From the NCBI GenBank assembly GCA_903813345.2, contig CAIIXF020000012.1, forward strand, positions 19,537,520-19,601,519: a DNA stretch of 64,000 bases. The letters run 5' to 3'. Both the position numbers and the translations under genes were made by a program. This DNA comes from Owenia fusiformis (taxonomy: Eukaryota > Annelida > Polychaeta > Sabellida > Oweniidae). Positions 11,901-20,410 of this stretch are shown in pieces. Under the pieces are notes generated by a model. The model saw nothing but the letters and a program-made list of their open reading frames with translations, was not told where the DNA came from and did not search any database. How positions within the stretch are numbered: the first letter of the stretch is position 1; the number at the start of each line of letters is the position of its first letter.

Positions 11901-12177
11901 TGTCACCACCTGTCATTTGTTACAGACACTGAACATCGTCTGCCGAACACCAACCATTGAATGCCAAACACCAACTACCAAAAAAGCTTGTATTTGTCTA
12001 TTGAAAGAACAAGTTATTTAAAAAGTTTAGGATCATATAGGTCTATTGACATTTGTATTTTTATACAAATTATATTTTCATGTGTGAAATGTTTATTTCT
12101 AGGGACGTGGAAAGATATGTACCTTTTGGCTAGAGGGGAAGAAAGGATTCTCCAGGAATATCCCTAGACCAGACTAG
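83..12177 (+). CDS. Receptor-type (membrane) guanylate cyclase, natriuretic-peptide-receptor-like; 5' end outside window
   Basis: Makes cGMP from GTP at the plasma membrane in response to an extracellular ligand (family knowledge). Exons I can splice with matching phases: one of 83-182/223-322/366-465, then 1103-1212, 1383-1611, 1883-2001, 2401-2508, 2938-3023, 3281-3394, 4109-4132, 4648-4783, 5361-5491, 5862-5973, 6259-6340, 6710-6866, 7047-7196, 7575-7679, 7917-7988, 8396-8564, 9252-9401, 9568-9745, 10050-10190, 10486-10678, 11081-11270, 11670-11845, 12103-12177 (TAG at 12175). With one copy of the first exon these total 3,107 nt, i.e. 1,035 codons including the stop after a 2-nt overhang, with no internal stop. 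Domain order is ANF receptor, membrane span, kinase homology, coiled coil, cyclase, as in GC-A/NPR receptors. The signal peptide and first residues must lie left of the window. The ligand cannot be told from sequence. Confidence 0.93.
223..322 (+). CDS. Guanylate cyclase ANF-domain exon, tandem copy 2 (100 nt)
   Basis: Same length, phases and splice sites as copy 1, 140 bp downstream. It starts [20 protein letters not shown]. Because 100 is not a multiple of 3, splicing copy 1 to copy 2 shifts frame and meets a TGA within the second copy. Only one copy can be used per transcript if the protein is to be made. Confidence 0.85.
366..465 (+). CDS. Guanylate cyclase ANF-domain exon, tandem copy 3 (100 nt, diverged protein)
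   Basis: Preceded by ttgtAG and followed by GTAAGA. The N-terminal half matches copies 1 and 2, but the C-terminal half reads [17 protein letters not shown], differing at about eight residues. The open frame and intact splice sites suggest selection for protein coding. It is either the constitutive exon or an alternative one. Confidence 0.87.
3480..3863. mobile_element. Short DNA transposon (MITE) with about 30-bp terminal inverted repeats
   Basis: The left end reads cagggttctcactaggc and the right end reads back, reverse complemented, as cagggttctcaccagg; both then continue toward a tccgga-rich block. The interior contains repeats of ccggagtcta. The flanks are TA-rich (tattatat left, tatattat right), so the target duplication is not clear. 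No transposase is encoded. It lies in the guanylate cyclase intron 3395-4108. An hAT-like assignment is only a guess from the end sequence. Confidence 0.7.
4781..4936 (+). repeat. 22-bp tandem array built from the 5' splice site of exon 4648-4783
   Basis: About seven copies of a 22-bp unit follow each other, each starting atggtaaggctct (one reads atcg). The first copy is the real exon end plus donor (gatG|GTAAGG). Units 1-3 and 4-6 form a 66-bp higher-order repeat, by their cttatagttcc, ctaata and ctcatagtttg variants. The array therefore presents about six extra donor-like sequences immediately downstream of the real one. Confidence 0.85.
5201..5360 (+). repeat. 52-56-bp tandem array built from the 3' splice site and start of exon 5361-5491
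   Basis: Three units (5201-5256, 5257-5308, 5309-5360) each begin with a copy of the first about 20-25 exon bases (gtatgggtg...ttgtgat) and end with the intron tail ggttttgatctctAG or a close variant. The first unit even keeps the exon's ggcc. The genuine acceptor is the last AG at 5359-5360, followed by gcatgagtggccgtg, which opens the exon reading MSGRVVMDD. Confidence 0.85.
6259..6340 (+). CDS. Guanylate cyclase single membrane-spanning exon
   Basis: Encodes [20 protein letters not shown] and on to STVYYMFR, an uninterrupted hydrophobic stretch of about 22 residues ended by Arg. This is the expected single span between the receptor and the cytoplasmic domains. It is joined in phase to 5862-5973 upstream and to 6710-6866 (RRRKLEGQL) downstream, giving a positively charged inner flank. 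Confidence 0.9.
6710..9745 (+). CDS. Guanylate cyclase kinase homology domain exons
   Basis: Seven exons encode a kinase-like regulatory domain. The segments [120 protein letters not shown] and FRPEVRED are diagnostic. HGN stands where active kinases have HRD and DYG where they have DFG, as is usual in receptor cyclases, so this is a pseudokinase. The intron after exon 7575-7679 starts with GC (cag|GCAAGT), a GC-AG intron. Confidence 0.9.
8078..8395 (+). repeat. About 60-bp tandem array built from the 3' splice site and start of kinase-homology exon 8396
   Basis: Five diverged units begin at about 8078, 8131, 8190, 8250 and 8335. Each begins with a version of ggtatggactacattcatg plus about 20 more exon-like bases and ends in an AT-rich tail with an acceptor-like tatAG (lost in one unit). 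The genuine exon starts at 8396 with the same sequence and continues into [11 protein letters not shown]. Unit 8250-8334 is longer (85 bp) because of an internal partial duplication. Confidence 0.82.
10050..12177 (+). CDS. Guanylate cyclase coiled-coil and catalytic domain exons
   Basis: Exon 10050-10190 encodes the helical linker ([20 protein letters not shown], then LLLYRMLP). The catalytic domain follows in 10486-12177. Metal-binding Asp residues are present in FFSDIVEFT and [13 protein letters not shown]. The guanine-selecting residues are present as Glu in KVETIGD and Cys in RYCLFGDS, so GTP should be the substrate. [10 protein letters not shown] supplies the conserved Asn and Arg. Two changes from the usual family sequence are Glu for Gly in SDIVEFT and Cys in MHCGS. 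The protein ends [12 protein letters not shown]. Confidence 0.92.
10940..11042 (+). pseudogene. Decayed copy of the start of cyclase exon 11081-11270
   Basis: The intron just upstream of exon 11081 contains ttttagttgagagtattgg, then tacatgg, tatccag, gctaac, acatgtcc and tttgccagt in the same order as in the exon, with deletions. It includes the acceptor AG. It has no open frame, so it is an old duplicated exon start that has decayed. Confidence 0.65.
11321..11377 (+). pseudogene. Decayed copy of the start of cyclase exon 11670-11845
   Basis: The sequence aatgtattAGtgtggttggc is followed by acaatg and by tttgggactctatcaacatg, matching the intron tail and first about 65 bases of the exon at 11670 apart from a deletion of about 15 bases. 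It sits about 345 bp upstream of the real exon in the same intron. Confidence 0.7.
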
Positions 12178-12194
12178 ATCTGACAAAGACTATT

Positions 12195-12515
12195 AAGCAC
12201 TCTTGCATAGAATAGAATGACATCAGTACAGTTATATTAGGGAATAACATAATTTCAGTACTGTCATTGAGGAATGAGATCAGTATAGCCATATTTGGGA
12301 ATGATGTCACTGTAGCCATATTAGGGAATGATGTCACTGTAGCCATATAAGGGACTGATATCATTACAATCATATTAGAGTGTCAGTACTGCCATATTGT
12401 TGAAAGCTATCAAAATAACCATATTAGGCAATGATATCAGATAGCCATATTAGGGGATAACATTGGCATAGCCATATTAGGAAACAGTACAGTCATATTA
12501 GGGAATGACAGGATC
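12195..12515. repeat. Minisatellite of about 25-30-bp units, 3' of the guanylate cyclase stop codon
   Basis: Repeats of the pattern catattagggaatgatgtca and variants (agccatatt, agggaatgac) run from just after the TAG at 12175. They are probably within the 3' untranslated region. AATAAA signals occur at about 12693 and 12970. Confidence 0.7.
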
Positions 12516-13961
12516 TGATTTAAGAATATGTGATTTTAGGATTTTAATTCATGTTTGTTATTTGTAAAAGCACTATTTTTAAAAAATTTCTAAAAAGATG
12601 ACAGGAAATTCCTCATATGAATTTACATTTAGTTTGTCATCATTTAGTGGTGATAGATGACAAGTTAAAAAATTATATCTCTGGGAATTTTAAATAAAAC
12701 AGGAATAATTCTCTATTGTATGTCCATTCAGAAAAAATTGTCTTATCAACTGCTCCATTTTGAGTCATAATTTTCTCAAAACATTTTGTGATATTCCCTA
12801 GAACTGCTTGTTGGAATTGAACAATATTATTTGTTGGATGTAAATAATAATATAATCTTAATATTTCTATTCACAAGCTGGGTCTATAAAACTGGTCGGG
12901 TGTGTACAAATATTTTTTACCCTTGTCTTTTGTTGAGAAATACTTTTGTACAGTATTCAATTTATCGAAATAAATAATATTGATTTTAAGCACAAAATGA
13001 GAGTTTTGTATTTAGTATTTATTCTGTCATAGAATACTAATTTACTGAATGCTTAAACTTGCTACTGTTCACATTTTCTTTTGGGAAACCTGGTACCCTT
13101 TTCCCCTCCAAACTCGCAGATGCCAACAAAACTGTGGAGTTAGTGTAGCATCCATAACATACTACATGTATATTCAGTTCAAATGCACAAAACACCTGAC
13201 AATGACAACAGACATGTATGCTGAATACATCTCCAATGAGGTCTAGAGGTCATTCCAATCAAAGGCTTTCCATGTTTAAACCCACAAATCAATAATAGGG
13301 AGTTTAAGCTTGCATATAAAATCGAAATGCCAACCTATACGTATGACCAATTGCCCAAACAAATGCATCACTTGAATATTTTCTATTCACTTTTAGGTTG
13401 CGAAAAACATTGCATGCTTAAACTCACTATTAATCCCATAATGTATATGTGAACAACCTCACTCTGAGACCACCAACCTTTTTGGAAGAATGATTTTTTA
13501 TTTTATGAAAAATTGCTTCCCTAAATAACTTTCACTATTTAGTGTACTAAAAGCTCTACCCAATAAATGCAAAAGCTATTACAGAGTTTTCATTAGTGGC
13601 AAGCAAAAGGTGCTTTCTGTTTCTTTACCAAATTACTTGATATTTTAGGTAGTTTTTTTAACTATTTTCATTTTAAAATATAATACTTTACCCCATTTTC
13701 TTCATTGTCTTCATAAGTGCTAAAGAAACCCCTACATTTAGAATAACTTAATCTAGCAAACCATGCCAACTAATAGCTATGCTGACAATTCAGAGCAAAA
13801 AAGAATTTTCAAAAGTTTGTACAATTTTGTTTATTACCATTACTGCCTGCAAATTTTGACATCATAGATCTAGCAAACATAACCTTATTTCCTCAGTTCA
13901 CTAAGGGGTCAGGGTTAATTGGAAAGCTCTATTTAGAATGAGAAATGAGATGGCCCCTTAC
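12516..13961. other. Non-coding stretch between the guanylate cyclase and the RFC5-like gene
   Basis: AT-rich sequence with possible polyadenylation signals for the upstream gene near 12693 and 12970. I looked on the minus strand for the next RFC5 exons (the Walker B region) and found none. No other gene or transposon end is recognisable. Confidence 0.5.
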
Positions 13962-16900
13962 CTGAACATGGTTCTTGTACTAGCAAAGCTGAGCACCTGG
14001 CCCCTCACGATGCCAATACCACGATCATCTGATGCATTCAACTGAAAGACACAATATTCAACGTACATATTTAACAGAGGCACAGGAAAAACATATATGT
14101 AGATGATTATTGACATAGTGAGACAAATATCAGTCATCTGATGCATTCAACTGAAAGACACAATGTTCAATGTACATATTTAATAGAGGCACAGGAAAAA
14201 CATACAGTAGAACCTGTATATCAGAACACCTGGCTGATCCGAACACCTTCCAATTTGAACACTTTTTTTCGATCCCATTTTTCCTCCCATTGACCATGAT
14301 TTGAAAAGGTGTGAATACAGGAGTTAATTGGTTTATCCTATTAGAAAAGAACTGAATGTTTTAGGTTTGGATTAAGAGAAAGGTGTGAATCAAGAAGATA
14401 ATTGATTTATCATTATTGGAAATTACCTGGATGTTTTTGATTTGGATTAAGAGAAAGGTGAGAATCTGGGAGATAATTGGTTTATCCTTATTGTAAATTA
14501 ACTGGATGTTTTTGATTTGGATTATGAACAGGTCCTAACTGTTTTATATCCCATGGGTCTGTTATGATAGCTAAGATTCAATCAGTAAATGTTTTATAAT
14601 CACAAAGACAACACAGACACAATTGCAGACAAGATTTCACGAGAAAGAGAAAAAATGCAACTTCGTAATATCCTATCACTAAGATGCCTCCTAAAAAGGG
14701 CATCATCTCGAATGAACACTCATGAAAAATTCTTTTTACTTGAAATGCAGGATGTTTTTGATTTGGATTAAGAGAAAGGTGAGAATCTGGGAGATAATTG
14801 GTTTATCCTTATTGTAAATTAACTGGATGTTTTTGATTTGGATTATGAACAGGTCCTAACTGTTTTATATCCCATGGGTCTGTTATGATAGCTAAGATTC
14901 AATCAGTAAATGTTTTATAATCACAAAGACAACACAGACACAATTGCAGACAAGATTTCACGAGAAAGAGAAAAAATGCAACTTCGTAATATCCTATCAC
15001 TAAGATGCCTCCTAAAAAGGGCATCATCTCGAATGAACACTCATGAAAAATTCTTTTTACTTGAAGAGGATGTCTAATCAAATATTGATAATGCTAAAAG
15101 TGCCAAAAAACAAACAACAATGAAGGTGACATAGTGAGACAAATATCAGTCATCTGATGCATTCGAAAAACAACATTTGGCAACCCCTCCCCCTCTACAG
15201 CTCTACTACCACAAAACCTACAAGGCTGATATTTTCAACTCCAGAAATGAATTCCTTTTGAGATACTCTTTAAGGATGGCGTTGTTTTTGGCACTGTTCA
15301 ATACCCATCTTTTGGGTAACTATTTTGGGTGAAATGTTTAAAAGTCTAAGGTCTTACCTCTAGAACCATAGAGTTGAATTCTTTAGGTGAGTAAATCTGT
15401 TTTGCTACTGCAAGTATAGTGCTAGTCTTTCCTGTGCCTGGAGGTCCATAGAACAATAAATGTGGTAGCCTGTCTTCTTTCATAAACTTAGTAACTGCAA
15501 AATATTAAATAAAACATTACATCACACAATGTATATTAACCCTTAAGTTTTTATAGCTTCTTTTGTGGTTGGGTTTTTGACCTGTATTGAAACTTCCTGG
15601 CATTTCCAAAAATTGAACAAGGCATGTTTTTGCGAAAAAAATGGCAAACTTTTAAAGTCACTCAGTGCTCTCCCCAGGATTTTTTTGTAGGGAGGATTCT
15701 GTAAAAAAAATTGCAACATTTTGGGATTTTGTTATTCTGAAAGTGCAACATTTTAATAATTTTTACTCCTAAAGTGCAATATTTGCACTGGGGGCCCGCC
15801 CCCCCCCCCTTGGGTCGTCCCTTGGGTGGTCCCAGAAAAAAAATTGGGCCCAAAAAGGCCTAAAGGCCCAAAAAGTGGGCCTTTTAAAGCCTTGTTTTTT
15901 ATATATTAGGCCAAATTTTGAAGCAAATGGGCCTTAAATTTTCAAAACTTGGGCCCACTTTTTGGTTTTAGGGTCCCAATTTTTTTTAAAGTTTGGGCCC
16001 CCCCCCTGTTTGGGCCACCCCTGTATACGTACTGATTATGCCTGTTTATCAAATATTTATGCAAAAAGTAATCTAAGTTTACATTTTTGGTAATAAACTT
16101 TTAAAATTTAAATTTGCCGCTTCGTCCATTCAGCAAAAAAACATATTTTTTGTTGAAATTCAACAGGGCCATTTTTAGTTAATCGGGCGAACAGATTCAC
16201 TTAAAAAAGTACTTACACTCGATTGTGTTGTGCAAGACAACTTGCCAGCGGTGTGCTTCTGACTTTCTTCTGATAAAATCAAGTAAATATATCGAAATAA
16301 GGGGAAATGTATTTTAAGTCTGGGAGAAAAATAGTGGAGTGAATACGAACGGCACAAATTTGCGTTCGGTCGTTTGAAATATAGCGAACAATTCATTTTC
16401 TTCCATGTTAATCTGTCATTGAACCAAATAAATGTGCGTTCGATAAAGTTCTGCATATACGAACGACGTGAATTTACGACCCGTCGACTAAAATAGCGAA
16501 CGTTCGCTTTTCTTCCATGTAAATCTGTAATTGAAGCAAAGGAATGTGCGTTCGATAAAACACTGCGTAAGTGAAAATTTAAAAACAAACAAAACTTCGA
16601 CTATTCGGTAAGATTTTGTTATTTTAAATCTTTTGAGACGGAGAAACAACGTGTAGGGTTTGTCAGTGGCGCAAGGAATAACCCTGAGGCGCATTTCTTT
16701 GATTGCAATTGTTTGGAGGCGCGGCGCCTCAGTAAGTTCAATGTAGGGAGAGCACAGTCACTATTTTCTTAAAAAAATAGAAAAACTTTAGTAATAGCAA
16801 TTAGAATTAGACAATTTTTTGTCTGTTATGGATAAACATAAAATGAACATGTCCATGAGCTGATACCAATGGTATGTTTAAACAATTTCTAAACGCAAAA

Positions 16901-19900
16901 CCTCTCATTGACTTTAACAAATACATATGAACCTTAATTTGATTCTCTCCCTCAGTCACTCCATAAGACAGAGAACCAGAGACTCTGATGCAAGATAAAA
17001 CTGGAACTTCTATTTCTGAACATTTTAAAAGACTTACTTGTGTTTACTATATCTGCATGAGATATGAGATCATCTAATGTGTTGGGCCTGTACTTCTCTA
17101 CCCTACAAGAACAAAACAAAGCATAAAAAAGCAGGACTCACACCGAGCTGCTGCTTTTAGACTGTGGTGCAGCACCAAAATGCATTTAGCCCCCACCAAG
17201 ATCTAATCAATCTAAATCTACATTTGGACAAAGGAGCATTAAATGGAAGATTTACCTGAAATTTTAGACATCTAAATTCTAAAGAAAATTTAATCAGACT
17301 TAAAAAAAGTATTAATTGGACAAGTATTAATTTACACTGTAATAACATTTAGCTATACCTGTATGTGCTTTTAAATTTCTTTCTTTTTCTGTTTTTATTT
17401 TTAAAAAAATCATTTTGATAAATACAATTATGTGATATATTCATATGGAACTATATACCCATATGAGCATCATATGAGAGCAATCTAGTGTTTAGATGAC
17501 GAGGGTCTAGCGTTCAAATGACAGCGGTGCAGTAAACAGATGATGGGGAACTAGTGTACAGATGACCATAGCAGTATAATGGATGATAACGGTCTAGTGT
17601 TCTGATGACAGGGGTCTAGTGTTCTGTTGATCGATGGGGGTCTTGTGTACAGATGATGGAGGTCTTGTGTTCAGATGACAATAGTCTAGTGTTCTGTTGA
17701 TTGATGGGGGTCTAGTGTTCAGATGATGGAGGTCTAGTGTTCCGATGACAGGGGTCTAGTGTTCTGTTGATCGATGGGGGTCTAGAGTTCAGATGACCAT
17801 AGCAGTGTAATGGATGATTGCGGTCTAGTGTTCTGATGACAAGAGTCTAGTGTTCTGTTGATTGATGGGGGTCTAGTGTTCAGATGATGGAGGTCTAGTG
17901 TTCTGATGACAGGGGTCTAGTGTTCTGTTGATTGATGGGGGTCTTGTGTACAGATGACCATAGCAGTGTAATGGATGATTGCGGTCTAGTGTTCTGATGA
18001 CAAGAGTCTAGTGTTCTGTTGATTGATGGGGGTCTAGTGTTCAGATGATGGAGGTCTAGTGTTCCGATGACAGGGGTCTAGTGTTCTGTTGATCGATGGG
18101 GGTCTAGAGTTCAGATGACCATAGCAGTGTAATGGATGATTGCGGTCTAGTGTTCTGATGACAAGAGTCTAGTGTTCTGTTGATTGATGGGGGTCTAGTG
18201 TTCAGATGATGGAGGTCTAGTGTTCCTATGACAGGGGTCTAGTGTTCTGTTGATCGATGGGGGTCTAGAGTTCAGATGACCATAGCAGTGTAATGGATGA
18301 TTGTGGTCTAGTGTTCTGATGACAGGGGTCTAGTGTTCTGTTGATTGATGGGGGTCTAGTGTTCAGATGATGGAGGTCTAGTGTTCAGATGACAGGGGTC
18401 TAGTATACATATGACCTTAGAAGTGTAATGGATGATTGTGGTCTAGTGTTCTGATGACAGGGGTCTAGTGTTCTGTTGATTGATGGGGGTCTAGAGTTCA
18501 GATGATGGAGGTCTAGTGTTCAGATGACAGGGGTCTAGTGTTCTGTTGATCGATGGGGGTCTAGAGTTCAGATGATGGAGGGCTAGTGTTCAGATGACAG
18601 GGATCTAGTATTCAGATTATTATTCAAAGACGCAACAAGGCGCAAGGATCCTGCCATGACCGTGGTAGTGTTATCGTGTAAGCCTGGTATAACCGTGACA
18701 GGCTGGTATAACCGTGACAATGCTGTATTATATTGCAAGGCCTGTCATGACCCTGGAAGTGTTATTGTGGAAGCCTGGCGTGACCGTAGCCTTTATTGTG
18801 GTTTATAAGCGAATGTGAATATTAATGTATAGTAGTAATTTTGATTTTGACATAGTTAAACACCATGATCATAGTATTAAACTGTTTAATTGTAATGACG
18901 ATCACTTAAAATTGTTAAGGATATTCCTGGCATTAATGTCATACATATTTACTAGTCATTGAATGCAATACATTATAACGGTCATAGTAGGACTAAGCCT
19001 AAGTTTCTACATTACCACCCTCATACCTGGCCTTGCAATACTATATTACATTGTCACGGTCATACCAGGCTGTGCGATCCCATAATACATTGTCACGGTC
19101 ATGCCAGGTTTTGAAATACACATTGTCACAGTCACTTATAGCAATCATAAATTTCTACATTACCACTCTCATACCCGAACTTGGAATACTATATCACATT
19201 CAAGGCCATGGCGGCCATACCAAGCCTTGCAATACTATATTACATTGTCACGGCCGTGCCAGGCCTTGCTGTACTATATTATATTGCCACGGTCATGCCA
19301 GGCTTTGGAATACACATTGTCACGGTTATAGCAGTCCTAATCGTAAATTTCTACATTACCACTCTCATACCTGAACTTGCAATACTATACTACATTGTCA
19401 CGGTCATGCCAGGCCTTGCAGAACTATATAACATTGTCATGGTCATGTCAGGCCTTGCAGTACTACAGTATATTACATTGTCACGGTCATGCCAGGCCTT
19501 GCAGTACTATATTACATTGTCACGGTCATGCCAAGCCTTGCAGAACTATATTACATTGTCACGGTCATGGCAGGCATTGCAATATAATACAGCATTGTCG
19601 CGGTTATACCAGGCTTTCACGATAACATTACCACGGTCATGGCAGGGTCCTTGCGCTACTTAAAAACACTGAATAACATGGTGACGGTTACGCCAGGCAT
19701 TAGTCTTGCAACAGATAGGGTCTCAACATTTGTTATCTCCCATTGTTTTACATATTAACACAACCTTGAAATGTGAGCACCAGCTGCTATAATCTGAACA
19801 CTGGCCAGTCCAGGAGCTCAGGGCATTCGATATTACACGGGTTTTACAGTAGATCAATTGTTATCTTCGTTGTCTTGTTTCGGACAGAGTTTCACAATGT

Positions 19901-20198
19901 AACTTTGGGCGTCAAAGGATCTTTCACATACTTATAGATAGACATGTGGTGATTAGGCTGTAATGAATTTCTTCAGGGCCAAGCCCAATGCCAGCAATGG
20001 CAAGGAAACAGATTGAAAAAGTGCAGTGGTCAAAATTTCTAAATTTGAAATACTTGAACCATTCGATTGGCTTTGTACTGAAAGTGAAGCTTTTCAATAA
20101 TATTGAAAGAGCAATTATCATTATCATTGTGTTGGACAATGAGAAAATATACTTTACCATGGTAAATTTGAGCTTTGTTTTGATTTTTCAACATCCAT
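13962..20198 (-). CDS. RFC5: Replication factor C small subunit (RFC5-like), exons 1-4 only
   Basis: Clamp-loader AAA+ ATPase subunit that loads PCNA at primer ends (family knowledge). Exons on the minus strand: 20198-20158 ([16 protein letters not shown]), 17102-17038 ([15 protein letters not shown]), 15494-15358 ([20 protein letters not shown]) and 14041-13962 ([20 protein letters not shown], then STRTMFR). All splice sites are GT-AG and phases match; 323 nt give 107 codons plus 2 nt. Walker A Lys is residue 58 and the ELNASDDRG segment is residues 81-89. The usual protein is about 340 residues, but Walker B, sensor and collar regions are not found before the neighbouring gene ends at 12177. 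It is either a 5' gene fragment or an assembly join within 12.2-13.9 kb. Confidence 0.85.
14025..14205 (-). repeat. 109-bp tandem duplication across the 3' splice site of RFC5-like exon 4
   Basis: The block tcatctgatgcattcaactg plus about 50 intronic bases at 14025-14096 recurs at 14134-14205 with few changes. On the minus strand it contains the polypyrimidine tract, the AG and the first exon codons (LNASDD). A third fragment (atcagtcatctgatgcattc) is at about 15145. The copies lie upstream of the real exon in transcript direction. Confidence 0.8.
14206..14300. mobile_element. One end of a pogo-like MITE
   Basis: Begins cagtagaacctgtatatcag after TA and continues with gaacacttttttt and tcccattgac. 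It matches, in reverse complement, the right half of the complete element at 23758-24238. The other end is not visible, so this copy is truncated or interrupted by the repeats that follow. Confidence 0.6.
14429..15065. repeat. Near-perfect 321-bp direct tandem duplication
   Basis: Copy 1 (from 14429) and copy 2 (from 14750) share ggatgtttttgatttggatt and about 300 following bases, almost without differences. This implies a recent event. Before it, 14340-14430 contains more diverged units of about 85 bp carrying the same ttggattaagagaaaggtg motif. It lies in an RFC5-like intron. Confidence 0.8.
15663..16755. mobile_element. Non-autonomous hAT-like DNA transposon
   Basis: Short inverted ends (cagtgctctccc left; gggagagcac right) are flanked by an identical 7-bp target duplication agtcact at 15656-15662 and 16756-16762. 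The interior has C-rich and T-rich tracts and about 110-bp repeats containing gtgcgttcgataaa. No transposase frame is intact. It is in the RFC5-like intron between exons 2 and 3. Confidence 0.72.
17475..18620. repeat. Complex minisatellite, 20-30-bp units in about 160-bp higher-order repeats
   Basis: Units are variants of gtctagtgttctgatgacag, gtctagtgttctgttgattg and tagcagtgtaatggatgat. The last recurs at about 160-bp spacing (near 17800, 17960, 18120 and 18280), giving a higher-order unit. It lies in RFC5-like intron 1. No coding sense. Confidence 0.85.
18650..19700. repeat. Minisatellite of about 38-40-bp units
   Basis: Repeats of tcacggtcatgccaggcctt followed by gcaatactatattacattg, both exact and diverged, with an inverted-sense outlier at the left edge (ccgtgacaggctggtataac). 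It stays open in several frames for up to 160 codons because unit lengths preserve frame, but the peptides are simple and repetitive. I do not regard it as coding. Confidence 0.82.
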
Positions 20199-20410
20199 TT
20201 CTGCAAGTTTCGCGGCAAATTTTTAATCTCGATTGTGTATCACGTGACTTACGAGATTGGAAGAATTCAAGATGTCTGCCAAAATGAAAGTCAAAAATTT
20301 TCATAGATCATCTAGTTTTTCTATTATTATGCAACTAATTTCTTTGCGATTTCTTTATAAGGAGTATTAAGCAAGACTTTTGATAGCGATCTTCATAGGA
20401 AATCTCTAAA
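20199..20410. promoter_or_regulatory. Candidate shared (bidirectional) promoter between RFC5-like gene and KSR
   Basis: Only 212 bp separate the minus-strand RFC5-like ATG (20198) and the plus-strand KSR ATG (20411). The interval contains a CACGTGAC E-box near 20241. Transcription starts are not visible in the sequence, so the promoter role is inferred from the head-to-head layout. Confidence 0.55.

Noticed and set aside
16175-16694. Minus-strand frames of 137 and 68 codons in the 15663-16755 element
   Set aside because: No transposase motif; they run over internal repeats of the non-autonomous element.
19033-19663. Overlapping open frames of 76-160 codons in the 38-40-bp satellite
   Set aside because: Three frames stay open at once because of the repeat, with no gene structure.
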